Origin: JAEUIZ01 sp046155605
Lineage (GTDB): Bacteria; Planctomycetota; Phycisphaerae; Phycisphaerales; UBA1924
Direction of reading: 5' to 3'
NCBI GenBank assembly: GCA_046155605.1
Contig: JBJXFQ010000106.1
Coordinates: 1-35,989, forward strand
Length of the DNA stretch: 35,989 bases
Part shown: positions 8,860-17,009 of the stretch, piece after piece
How the letters are laid out: every line of letters starts with the position of its first letter
How positions within the stretch are numbered: position 1 is the stretch's first letter
Notes under the pieces: model-generated
The model's database searches: none
Told to the model about the DNA's origin: nothing
What the model saw: only the letters and a program-made list of their open reading frames with translations
Made by a program: the position numbers and the translations under genes

Positions 8860-10290
8860 TGCGACTCGCCCCGTCCTCCATCTCATCACCACCAACCACC
8901 CCACCAGCGCCAGCAGCAGCCACGCCTGATGCGGCACCATCAGCCCCCGCCACACCCCAGTCTCCGTGATCGCCGCTGGTATCTTCCCCCGCGCAGCCAA
9001 CTCCACAAGCCCGATGGCCGTCGGCAGCGCGTGCACCAAAACCAGCGCCAGCGTCACCCCGTGCATCCACCGCGCGGGCTGCCCCCGTGCCACCGACTCC
9101 CGTGCCACCGACCGCTGCTCCGAGCGGTCGGTGCTCTTGGGTCCCCCGCCCCTCCAGGGCGGCTCTTCTACTCCCCCTTCTACTCCCTCTCCCGCCTCTT
9201 CTTCTCTTCCACTCCGTCCCCCCGTCCCTTCGTCCCTCCGTCCCAATCCCCCCACCGCCATCGCCATCGGAATCAGCAGAATCACCGCGTCATACGACCT
9301 GTGATACGCGACCGCTAGCGTCACCGCCGAGGTCATCGATAGCGACAACAACTCGCCCCGTCCTTCCCCCCGCTCACGCCCGCGTCGCATATCCATCGCC
9401 AGATACGCCAGGCACAGCCCGCCCACGATCCCATACACCATCACCCGCACCAAACCGCGATCGTCCGTCAGCGTGTGCAGCGGATAGTGCAGGTTGATCA
9501 TGTGGTGGCGGATCGCGTTCGCCGCCGTCGGGTTCCCATCATCCCCCACCGCAAACGCCGCCAGATTCGCTCGCCACGAGCCCCACCAATCGACCCCCGC
9601 CACCGACGACCGCGCCGCTCCCACGCCAAACAGCACCACCGCCGCCGCCAACCCCACCAGCCCCGCGCGCCATCGCCCCCGCCCCAACTCATACACCACA
9701 AACAGCGCGCCAAGTTGCGGCTTGATCGCCGACGCCACCCCCAGAATCACCCCACGCCCAGCCCCGCCGCCGCCTCCCACCACCCGCGACGCGCACACCA
9801 GCCCCAACACCACGATCGGCGTCTGCCCCAGCCTCAGCCCCGACATCGTCGGCCAATACGCCAGCGCCAGCGCCGCGAACACCCGCCACGCCCACCCGCG
9901 CAGCCCCGCGATCCGCCCCAAAATCACGATCGAGCCCAGCACCCCCGCCACGTTCGCCATCGACCATACCACACGCGCCGCCCCAAACGGCAACGCCGCG
10001 ATCGGCGAAAGCGCCGCGAACGCCGACACCGGATACAGCAGCACCGCCGACGGCCTCGGCCCCAGCGGATGCACCTCCGCCGGCCCGCCCGCCGACAGCC
10101 ACGCTCGCTCCACCTCATCCCGCTCGTACGGATTCAGCCCCACCAGCCATGCCCGCGCCGACCCATACACCAAGTTGAAGTCGTAGTTCCCCGAACTCGC
10201 CAGAAACACCGGCCCCCGATACGCAAACCACCCCGCCGCCACCAGCAGCATCACCCACGACATCACTTCGATCGCGCGACCCCTCAACAT
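8845..10290 (-). CDS. GT87-like polytopic membrane glycosyltransferase with in-frame repeat insert
   Basis: A 481-residue protein with many hydrophobic helices, resembling the glycosyltransferase 87 / DUF2029 family, which uses polyprenyl-phosphate-linked sugars (mannosyltransferases in actinobacteria). Family-like elements are an early loop NYDFNLVYGSARAWLVGLNPY (FxVY-x-A-x-x-x-x-xG-x-x-PY type), WPTMSGLRLGQTP with the RxGQ signature, and ASAIKPQ. About 60 residues (roughly 344-404) between late helices are hydrophilic and of low complexity (EEE, GG, RSV-ARE-SVAR). They are encoded by a dispersed GGGACGAA-type repeat and a perfect 11-base-pair hairpin, so a repeat seems to have entered the gene in frame. 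The start at 10290 has TAGCAT six bases upstream and no Shine-Dalgarno; ATG 10263 is an alternative. Confidence 0.82.
   Translation of the reverse strand: MLRGRAIEVMSWVMLLVAAGWFAYRGPVFLASSGNYDFNLVYGSARAWLVGLNPYERDEVERAWLSAGGPAEVHPLGPRPSAVLLYPVSAFAALSPIAALPFGAARVVWSMANVAGVLGSIVILGRIAGLRGWAWRVFAALALAYWPTMSGLRLGQTPIVVLGLVCASRVVGGGGGAGRGVILGVASAIKPQLGALFVVYELGRGRWRAGLVGLAAAVVLFGVGAARSSVAGVDWWGSWRANLAAFAVGDDGNPTAANAIRHHMINLHYPLHTLTDDRGLVRVMVYGIVGGLCLAYLAMDMRRGRERGEGRGELLSLSMTSAVTLAVAYHRSYDAVILLIPMAMAVGGLGRRDEGTGGRSGREEEAGEGVEGGVEEPPWRGGGPKSTDRSEQRSVARESVARGQPARWMHGVTLALVLVHALPTAIGLVELAARGKIPAAITETGVWRGLMVPHQAWLLLALVGWLVVMRWRTGRVASGED
9106..9133. repeat. 11 bp hairpin inside the GT87-like coding sequence
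   Basis: CACCGACCGCT and AGCGGTCGGTG flank a six-base loop (GCTCCG). It lies in the stretch coding for the low-complexity loop of the glycosyltransferase and keeps the reading frame. GTGCCACCGACT just upstream repeats part of it. Confidence 0.8.
9226..9244. repeat. CCCTTCGTCCCTCCGTCCC dispersed repeat, coding copy
   Basis: This 19-base string occurs exactly three times in the window: here inside the glycosyltransferase gene, at 11324-11342 in a gap, and in reverse orientation at 28106-28124. All copies sit in longer tracts of GTCCCT-like units. Confidence 0.8.
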
Positions 10291-10296
10291 CCGCAG

Positions 10297-10302
10297 ATGC
10301 TA
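10297..10302 (-). promoter_or_regulatory. Candidate -10 box (TAGCAT) for a leaderless transcript
   Basis: On the minus strand TAGCAT is followed by CTGCGG and then the ATG at 10290. The six-base gap would put the transcription start on the A of the start codon. No clear -35 is visible. Confidence 0.4.
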
Positions 10303-10356
10303 CTGCGCCCGCGCCCCGACCGCGTCACGCCAGGGCCAACGGGCACGCACGACCCG

Positions 10357-11235
10357 CTACCGCGCAATCAACTCAAACCGCTCCGGCAGCCGCGGCACGA
10401 GCACCAGCACCACACGCACCCGCGCCGACTCCGACGTCCCCGCCGTCGCCATCATCGTCTCCCACGCCGTCCCTGCACGCACTTCCGGCCCCATCCAGCC
10501 CGCCGCATCCCCCACGCCGCGCCCCTCGTCCGCCTCCGCATCCACCGACTCGTTCCACCTCTTCCCGGGCGATTCCGCGATCAACACCAGCGCCATATCC
10601 CGCTCCATCTCAAACGCCGCACCAGCGTCCGCCAGCATTCGCTCCTCGCCATCTCGACCCGTAAACCGCGGCGACATCTCCACCCACAACACCGGCCCCG
10701 CGTTCCCCGGCATCGCCCACGTCCGCAGCACCAGGTCCAGCCGACCGGCCGTCAACGCCGCCGCCCCGCTCCCCATCCCAACCGCCCGCGGCCCGTCCCA
10801 CCCAGGCCCGCGATACACCTCCGTGTACCGCGACAACTCCCCCAGCCACTGCCGACGTACCGGGCCAGACAGTCGCGCCCGCGCCTCCACCCCATCCAGC
10901 GCCTCCACCGGCACCGTCAGCGCCCGCAGCCCCGCCTCGCGCAATCGCTCCCGTGCCCCCGCCTCGATCACGCCCTCACGCGCCTCAAACGGCCCAAGCA
11001 GACCCTCAATGTCCTCCCGATCATCCGTCACCTTCACCGTCTCCCGCGGCTCATCCCCCGGCTGCGCGGGCCGCGACCACCGGGCCACCCGCGCATCACT
11101 CACCACCCACGACCACACCTCGAGCCCGCGCATCACCCCGCGCTCGGCCGGACTTGCCGCGATCGTCGCCGGCGCGCTCCGACGCCCGCAACCCGCCCCC
11201 GCGACCACCACCATGACCACCAACCACCACCGCAT
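10357..11235 (-). CDS. Lipoprotein of unknown function
   Basis: This 292-residue protein begins with a short hydrophobic segment and lipobox VAGAGC (Cys16), so it is probably membrane-anchored. I do not recognise a domain. Strand-like stretches such as RLDLVLRTWAM, VLWVEMSPRF and RVRVVLVLVPRLPERF suggest a beta-rich C-terminal half. The frame is open up to 11385, but that would overlap the upstream gene and add a repeat-encoded, charged leader. ATG 11235 has GGAGAG five bases upstream and begins the signal peptide. It lies between a LOG gene and a glycosyltransferase on the same strand, separated from the LOG gene by 136 bases of GTCCCT-type repeats, so shared transcription is uncertain. Confidence 0.75.
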   Translation of the reverse strand: MRWWLVVMVVVAGAGCGRRSAPATIAASPAERGVMRGLEVWSWVVSDARVARWSRPAQPGDEPRETVKVTDDREDIEGLLGPFEAREGVIEAGARERLREAGLRALTVPVEALDGVEARARLSGPVRRQWLGELSRYTEVYRGPGWDGPRAVGMGSGAAALTAGRLDLVLRTWAMPGNAGPVLWVEMSPRFTGRDGEERMLADAGAAFEMERDMALVLIAESPGKRWNESVDAEADEGRGVGDAAGWMGPEVRAGTAWETMMATAGTSESARVRVVLVLVPRLPERFELIAR

Positions 11236-11323
11236 CACACTCTCTCCGTACCCCGCTCGCGTCTTCTTTCTCTTTTCTGCCCTGTCTCGCTGCTCCCCTG
11301 CCTCGCTGTCTCGCTTCTTCTTC

Positions 11324-11342
11324 CCCTTCGTCCCTCCGTCCC
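11324..11342. repeat. CCCTTCGTCCCTCCGTCCC dispersed repeat, intergenic copy
   Basis: This exact 19-base copy lies within a pyrimidine-rich tract (about 11265-11370) made of CGTCCCT and CTGTCTCG-like units that fills the whole gap between two genes. The reverse strand would read GGGACGAAGGG. Confidence 0.8.
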
Positions 11343-11371
11343 CTCGTCCCCTCGTCCCTTTGTCCACTCCT

Positions 11372-12457
11372 CTATTCGCACTCATTGATCCGGTCGATCA
11401 GCCGCCTCACCAGCCCGAACTTGCTCCGCGTGTGCGTGAACACCAGTCGCGGCAAATCCAGATGGTCCTCCTCCGCCTCAAACGCCCCGCGCACCACCAT
11501 CTTCCCCGACTTCACCAACACCCTGAACTCCTCCTCCAGCCGCTCCACGTCCCGCAACGCCAGCGGCTTCTTCAGCCGGATCACCAGTTCATCCCGCACA
11601 TACCGCGACGAGTGATACACCCGGTAGAACCTCGCGATATGCTCCGCCGCCGCCGATGGCGTCGGCGCGATGTAATATAAGTTCACGTCCTCCGCGCTGA
11701 TCAACTTACGATCCAAAAGCCCCTTGAGCGTCCACTCTTCCCACTCCCGCCAGTACGTCCCCCCCTCGCCCTCCACCATCACCACCGGCACCATCGAACT
11801 CTTCCCCGTCTGGATCAGCGTCAACGCCTCGTACGCCTCGTCCATCGTCCCGAAGCCACCCGGCATCAGCGCCACCGCCTCCGCCTGGCTCAGGAACATC
11901 AACTTCCGCGTGAAAAAATACCGGAAGTGAATCAGTTTCTGGTCCCCCTTGATCACCTCATTCGCCGACGTCTCAAAGGGCAGCCGGATCGCCACCCCGA
12001 AACTGGCGTCGCGACCAGGACCAACATGCCCCGCGTGCATGATCCCACCGCCCGCGCCCGTGATCACCATCCAGCCCCGCGCCGCCATGTCACGGCTGAA
12101 CGCCACGGTCGCCGCATAATCCGGATGATCCTCCGGCGTCCGCGCCGAGCCGAAAATCGTCACCTTGTGCGGCTCGCGATACGCCCCGAAAACCCGGTAC
12201 GCGTACCGCAACTCCTTCACCGTCGCCGCGATCAGTTTCAACTCCCCCGTGTCCCGCCCGTCCGGGATCAGTTTGAGCGCCGCCGCGATCAGTTCACGCA
12301 CCAGCCGCGTGTCCGTCGGATCGGTCCCGCCCCCACACCGCGCCACCAGCGCGTCGATCTCCGCCGTCAGCAGCGGATCGTCCGAACGCACCCGCCCTTC
12401 GGGCTGCTCGGGCACCGGGTCCAACTCCACGCGATTCGGCTCCGGCTTGCTCTGCAT
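11372..12457 (-). CDS. LOG-family protein, long form
   Basis: A 361-residue relative of the LOG/lysine-decarboxylase-like family with VTIFGSARTP, TGAGGGIMHAG in place of the usual GGGxGxM loop, FRYFFTRKLMF, and the hallmark MPGGFGTMDE. A roughly 100-residue N-terminal extension and a C-terminal helical part make it longer than the copy at 5601-6413. The phosphate loop differs enough to suggest another substrate, though the PGGxGTxxE signature and nearby Arg are intact. ATG 12457 has GGTGAGG five bases upstream. A GTG at 12463 is also in frame and would nearly touch the upstream stop. The gap to the AsmA-like gene is only seven bases, so the two are likely co-transcribed. Confidence 0.9.
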   Translation of the reverse strand: MQSKPEPNRVELDPVPEQPEGRVRSDDPLLTAEIDALVARCGGGTDPTDTRLVRELIAAALKLIPDGRDTGELKLIAATVKELRYAYRVFGAYREPHKVTIFGSARTPEDHPDYAATVAFSRDMAARGWMVITGAGGGIMHAGHVGPGRDASFGVAIRLPFETSANEVIKGDQKLIHFRYFFTRKLMFLSQAEAVALMPGGFGTMDEAYEALTLIQTGKSSMVPVVMVEGEGGTYWREWEEWTLKGLLDRKLISAEDVNLYYIAPTPSAAAEHIARFYRVYHSSRYVRDELVIRLKKPLALRDVERLEEEFRVLVKSGKMVVRGAFEAEEDHLDLPRLVFTHTRSKFGLVRRLIDRINECE

Positions 12458-12464
12458 GAACACC

Positions 12465-15400
12465 TCACCGCGAATCCGGCTCGCGTGCCTCTAACCCCTC
12501 CCGCCTTGGTCGGATCACCTGCCGCTCCGGCTGCTGCCGAAACTCCGATTCCTGCCGCTGCCGCGCGTCGGGCGCCTGCCCCAACGCCCCGCCAAGCATA
12601 CGCCGCGCCGCCGACCACTGCACCAGCCGGAACTCCGGCTTGTTCACCGTCCCCGTCATCCGCGTCGTCATCAACTCATCTCGAACCGCGCTGTACAACG
12701 CCGTCAACACCGGCACCCCATACGCCGGCCGCGTCGTGAACAACAAGTCCAACTCCCGCCCCGGCATCGTCAGTGACCCCACCCCGTTCACCTGCACACG
12801 CTGCGACAAGAGATGGATCGCGTCAAACCACACCCGACGCCCCTCCACATAAAACGTCGCCCGCGCAAAGTCCAGCGGCGCGTTCACCGGCAACTGCCAG
12901 TTGCTCACCTCGATCAGCCGCACCAGCGACGGAAAGTTCACCACCCGCCCCTCCGAGACCTGCACCGACCCGCGCCCCGACCGCGTCGCCGCCTCTCCCG
13001 CTCGCCCGCGCAGTGTCACCTCCGCGTCGAGCACCCCGCGCGACGTCGCCTCCTCAACCTCCGCCGCAACCGTTCTGTTCGCCCGCTCGCTCACATCCCC
13101 CTCATCGCCGCGCACCTCGTCCACCAGCGGCTTGACCCGCACCCCCGCCGCCCGGATCGTCGCCTCATACCACCTTCCTGCTCCGCCAGATGCCGGCCCG
13201 CTTGCCGTCGAGCCGCCCGTCGGCAATCCGCCCGCCGCGTTTACCGCCCGCGGCTCCAGCATGCCATCCATCGTCACACGCCCGCCATACACCGTCGCAC
13301 TACCCGAACCCGTCACCGCCCCATCATCGCCTGTGCGCACCTCCGCGGCCACGTCCGTTGCCCTCACCCCCTCCACCCGCGCGCCCGCCAGGGCCACATC
13401 CAGTCGAATCACTCCCGCCCCGCCTCCCTGCCCGCTTTCGACACGACCCTCAACCGTGCCCGTTGCTTCCGAAATCACCACACCGGCGTCCGCCGACAGG
13501 TTTTCAAACGTCAATCGCCCATCCACCGACACCGACCGCCGCGCGGGATCGTCCGAAAGCCGAGCCCCAACCACCAACTCCTCGGCCCGGATCGGCCCAT
13601 CCACCCGAACCTTGTATTGGTCCAGCGCCTCACGCACCCCCTTCGGCAACGCCGCCCGCACCTCCTCCGACAGCCCGCCTCCCCCACCCACTCCAAACTC
13701 CGCCGACCCCGTCGCTCGGATCGATGTGTCGCGACCGCCGTCACCCAGTGCCGTCCACGACACATCCCCGGCAAGCGACCAACTCCCGCCACCCGTCGCC
13801 GCGCCGGCACGCGGGCCACCCCGCGCGCGCACACCTCGGGCCACTCCCGAATCGCCGCTCACCTCGACCCGTCCCGATTCCAACTCGAACCCCAGCGGAG
13901 TGCCGTCGAGGTCGATCGCCAGTCGCTTGGGCTCGATCCACAGGTTTCCCACACCGGGGCCGTCGGCGCGCGCCAGGATCGTGGCCCCGGCATCGAACGT
14001 GCCATTCGGGCGCATCCTTCTATAGGACTCGTTGATGGTTCCTGCCTCGGCCACCAGCGCGCGCACGAGCGAGGACTCCAGCCTTCCGCCCGTGAGCGTC
14101 ACCGTCAGCGCCGGTTCCGAACCACCAACCGCCGCGGCGGGTTGTGGAGCGCCGGTGGCAGGCGACGGGGATAGGGTGATCGAGCCGTCGGCGCGCACAT
14201 AGCCGCCCGGCTCATCGGCGTAGGTCAACTCGCCGCGGAGGTCGTCGAGCGCGACGCGCGTCGGCCCAGCGCCGGTAAAGACGGTGGCGCGGCCGTCGGG
14301 TGCGGCCATGAGCGCGCGCGCGCCGAGCGCCTCCGCCGAGACGTTGCTGAGATTGGAAACTTCGACGCTGACCTCCGAGGGCGCGGAGCCGATGGACGTG
14401 ACGTGGACGGCGGTGTCGGCGAAGCCGGCGGGCTTGTAGCGCTCGCCGAGACTTTGCAGGCGCTCGCGGGCCTTGGTCGAGAAGACACCGGCCAGATCGG
14501 CCCAAGGCGCGCCGAGGTCGAGCGCGGTCGAGAAGACGCTCGCGGTGAGTGTTGTATCGCCCTCGTTCGGCAGTTCGGCGAGGAGTTCGACGCGCACGGG
14601 TCCGCACGCGGGAGCGCCGGCGGCGGCGGCGGTGGGAGCCGATAGTTGAAGCGAGACCTTGTTCTCGGTGGCGTTCAGCGTGCCGGCCAAGCCGTTGACC
14701 GCGATCGCCCCCGCTGGGTTGATGGAGGCGTTGTCAAAGGTGACGCCGGCATCGAAGCCGAGGTCGGCGTCGCTGGTGCGAGGCTGGATGCGGACTGTCC
14801 CGCGGGCCGCACCACCGACGCGGAGTTCCCGGAGGATCCGTCGGACGGTGTTGCCGGCGTCTCCCTTGCCTGGGAGGGCGCGGATCATCGGCTCGTCGAA
14901 GGGGATATCAACGAGATCGATGGTAATGTCTGGGTTCATCTCCTGTGGGCCGTCGGAGGTAAAGGGGATGTTGAAACTGGCGTCAACGGCGGCGGACCCG
15001 CCGTGGATTCCCTCGAATCGCCCGGAGAGGAGGCGTCCCGGGCCGTTATCGACGTGGGCGACGAGATTGGAGGCTCGAACGGGGACGGGGAACCGCTCGG
15101 GGACGAGGCCGGCGTGGTCGAGGCGCACATCGACGGTGATGGCGACGGGCTCGTTCTCGCCGATCTTGCTGCGGACGGCGACATCGATATCGGCGCGGCC
15201 GCCGAGGTCAAAGACAGGGATCGCGGCCCTTGCGCGGAGTTGGTCGAGGCGGGCCTGATCAGGATTGGGCTTTGAGACGAGCGAATCGAGTTCGACTCGT
15301 TCGGCGGCGGCCCCGGCGGCGCTGCGAACGATGCCGTCGCGGAGCATGGCGTCGTATTGCTCGCGGTTGAAGAGGGCGGTGACGATCGCGCCCCGGCCAC

Positions 15401-16970
15401 CCGGAAAGGCGGCTTCGAGCGAGGGATCGATGGGCACGCCCGAAGCGGTGACGACGACCTCGATGCCGGCGGAGGCGTCAAGGGGCGCGATGCGGGCGGT
15501 AGCGCGCATGGTGGCACCACTGGGCGCGCGCCCCGTGAGTTCCTTGATGACGATGGAGGTGTCGGTGAACTCGACGGTGCCGGCCATGTTCTCGAAGCGA
15601 TAGGGGAAACTCTCGTAGGCGGCGGAGCCGTCGCGGATGGTCATGGTCCCGGCGGCGCGGATGGGGGCTTCTTCGGTGGCGCCGGCTGGCGCGGCCTCGC
15701 GCCAGATGCGCATGCGTGTCGAGATGATCGCGGTGGGGCGCGAGAACTTGTCGAGCCACTGGCGGGCCTCTGGTGGGGCGATGGGCCAGAGCCGCGGGCT
15801 GGCCTCGACGCGGAAGTCGTTGCTGCGAAAGTTGGCCTCGAACGGGGAGTCAAGTTCGACGCCGTTGTATTGGAGGTCGACGTGATAGGGGAGGTCTTCG
15901 AGGCGGCCGTCGAGCGTGGCGCTGACGCGATCAAGGGCGAACTCGATGCGTCCGCTGACGCCGTGCATGCGCATATAGGGCGTGGGCGGCCCCATGACGC
16001 CGGCGGCGAGAACGTCCCATGACTCGGGCTCGATGGGGAGGTTGAGGGAGACATCGGCGAGTTCCATTCCCGCGCGGACGCCCTCGGCGGGTGACCATTT
16101 GAATGTGGCGCGCGGGACGCTGCCGCGGACGTCGATCTGCTGGACGATGGGCCTGATGGGCGAGGGCGCGGACTCGGCGCGCCAGGCGTTGAGGTCAAAG
16201 TTCTCGATGGTGAGGTCGATGCCGCCCTGTTCGAGCCGGCCAGAGAGCAGGAACCCTGCGCGGCGTTCTCTCGCGTCGGCGGAAGTCTGGCGGAGATCGA
16301 AGCGATAGGCACCAGGCGCGGCAGGATCGGGAACGAGTTTGCCGTCGACACGGACGGAGCGGAGGGGCGTGAACTGGTCGCGGCGGTGCTCGCCGATGGT
16401 GATGGTGGCGCGGGCGAGGGAGATCGAGGGGATGGGACCGGAGCCGCCGCCGGAGGGGAGACGGAGGGCGGCGATGTTGAGGGAGGAATCGTCGAGGGAT
16501 TGGCTGAGGAGGAGCGCGGGCTCGATGATGCGTGCGGCGCGGATGGCACCGCCGGCGCGCCAGTCGATGTCGACTTCGAGTCGGCGGACGGAGAGGAACT
16601 CGGCGGCGGGGCCGGAGACGCCGCGGATCTTGAGTCGTGCGTCGTCGAGGACGAGGGTGCCGCCGGCGGTGACAAAGGCTCTGCGAGCGGAGACGGAGAC
16701 GCCGAGCGCGGATTCGATGCGTGGGATGACGAGCGACTTGGTGAGCGGGGAGTTGGTGAGGAGGACGACCGCGCCGAAGAGGAGGGTGACAACGAGCGCG
16801 AGGCCCAGGACGAGCCGGCGGACACGTCGGCGACGACGGATGGTTCGCACAGGCGAGACGCCCCTGCGACCAAGACCCGTGGGCGGGGGGGCCGCGCCAT
16901 CTGGACCCGGTGGCGAGGGTACTGCATCGCCAGGCTTTGCTGGTGGCGGATTTGGATCGCCGGGTGTCAT
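12465..16970 (-). CDS. Very large AsmA/TamB/YhdP-like envelope protein
   Basis: The 1501-residue product has a Pro-rich cytoplasmic start (1-40), an Arg-rich stretch, a single membrane helix (about 53-71) and then over 1400 residues of repetitive, strand-rich sequence outside the cytoplasm. Its layout matches AsmA-like proteins (AsmA, TamB, YhdP), now regarded as bridge-like carriers of phospholipid between inner and outer membranes. Typical features are the early ITIG/IEIDW-type repeats (RRLEVDIDW, ARATITIGE) and a C-terminal block of GSLTMPGRELDLLF, then TRMTGTVNKPEFRLV. The second half shifts from C-ending to G-ending codons near genome position 14,100. Only 39 bases separate its start from the divergent radA start. 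TACAGT, eight bases upstream of the ATG, is a possible -10. Confidence 0.85.
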   Translation of the reverse strand: MTPGDPNPPPAKPGDAVPSPPGPDGAAPPPTGLGRRGVSPVRTIRRRRRVRRLVLGLALVVTLLFGAVVLLTNSPLTKSLVIPRIESALGVSVSARRAFVTAGGTLVLDDARLKIRGVSGPAAEFLSVRRLEVDIDWRAGGAIRAARIIEPALLLSQSLDDSSLNIAALRLPSGGGSGPIPSISLARATITIGEHRRDQFTPLRSVRVDGKLVPDPAAPGAYRFDLRQTSADARERRAGFLLSGRLEQGGIDLTIENFDLNAWRAESAPSPIRPIVQQIDVRGSVPRATFKWSPAEGVRAGMELADVSLNLPIEPESWDVLAAGVMGPPTPYMRMHGVSGRIEFALDRVSATLDGRLEDLPYHVDLQYNGVELDSPFEANFRSNDFRVEASPRLWPIAPPEARQWLDKFSRPTAIISTRMRIWREAAPAGATEEAPIRAAGTMTIRDGSAAYESFPYRFENMAGTVEFTDTSIVIKELTGRAPSGATMRATARIAPLDASAGIEVVVTASGVPIDPSLEAAFPGGRGAIVTALFNREQYDAMLRDGIVRSAAGAAAERVELDSLVSKPNPDQARLDQLRARAAIPVFDLGGRADIDVAVRSKIGENEPVAITVDVRLDHAGLVPERFPVPVRASNLVAHVDNGPGRLLSGRFEGIHGGSAAVDASFNIPFTSDGPQEMNPDITIDLVDIPFDEPMIRALPGKGDAGNTVRRILRELRVGGAARGTVRIQPRTSDADLGFDAGVTFDNASINPAGAIAVNGLAGTLNATENKVSLQLSAPTAAAAGAPACGPVRVELLAELPNEGDTTLTASVFSTALDLGAPWADLAGVFSTKARERLQSLGERYKPAGFADTAVHVTSIGSAPSEVSVEVSNLSNVSAEALGARALMAAPDGRATVFTGAGPTRVALDDLRGELTYADEPGGYVRADGSITLSPSPATGAPQPAAAVGGSEPALTVTLTGGRLESSLVRALVAEAGTINESYRRMRPNGTFDAGATILARADGPGVGNLWIEPKRLAIDLDGTPLGFELESGRVEVSGDSGVARGVRARGGPRAGAATGGGSWSLAGDVSWTALGDGGRDTSIRATGSAEFGVGGGGGLSEEVRAALPKGVREALDQYKVRVDGPIRAEELVVGARLSDDPARRSVSVDGRLTFENLSADAGVVISEATGTVEGRVESGQGGGAGVIRLDVALAGARVEGVRATDVAAEVRTGDDGAVTGSGSATVYGGRVTMDGMLEPRAVNAAGGLPTGGSTASGPASGGAGRWYEATIRAAGVRVKPLVDEVRGDEGDVSERANRTVAAEVEEATSRGVLDAEVTLRGRAGEAATRSGRGSVQVSEGRVVNFPSLVRLIEVSNWQLPVNAPLDFARATFYVEGRRVWFDAIHLLSQRVQVNGVGSLTMPGRELDLLFTTRPAYGVPVLTALYSAVRDELMTTRMTGTVNKPEFRLVQWSAARRMLGGALGQAPDARQRQESEFRQQPERQVIRPRREGLEAREPDSR

Positions 16971-16997
16971 CGCGAGGAACTGTACGGGGCGCGTGGG

Positions 16998-17003
16998 TAT
17001 GCT
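16998..17003 (+). promoter_or_regulatory. Candidate -10 box (TATGCT) directly before radA
   Basis: TATGCT, then GCGTTT, then GTG 17010. The six-base gap places the expected transcription start at the start codon. The 39-base divergent gap leaves little room for a leader. Confidence 0.4.
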
Positions 17004-17009
17004 GCGTTT

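Noticed and set aside
9475..11388. A 637-codon + strand open frame opposite the GT87 and lipoprotein genes
   Set aside because: The product is Arg/His/Pro-rich with no domain, and the opposing frames carry clear membrane and lipobox features. High GC makes long shadow frames common.
14000..14200. Origin of replication at the skew switch
   Set aside because: No DnaA boxes of the TTATCCACA type, no AT-rich stretch and no dnaA/dnaN genes here; the position is inside an intact gene. Kept only as a skew observation.
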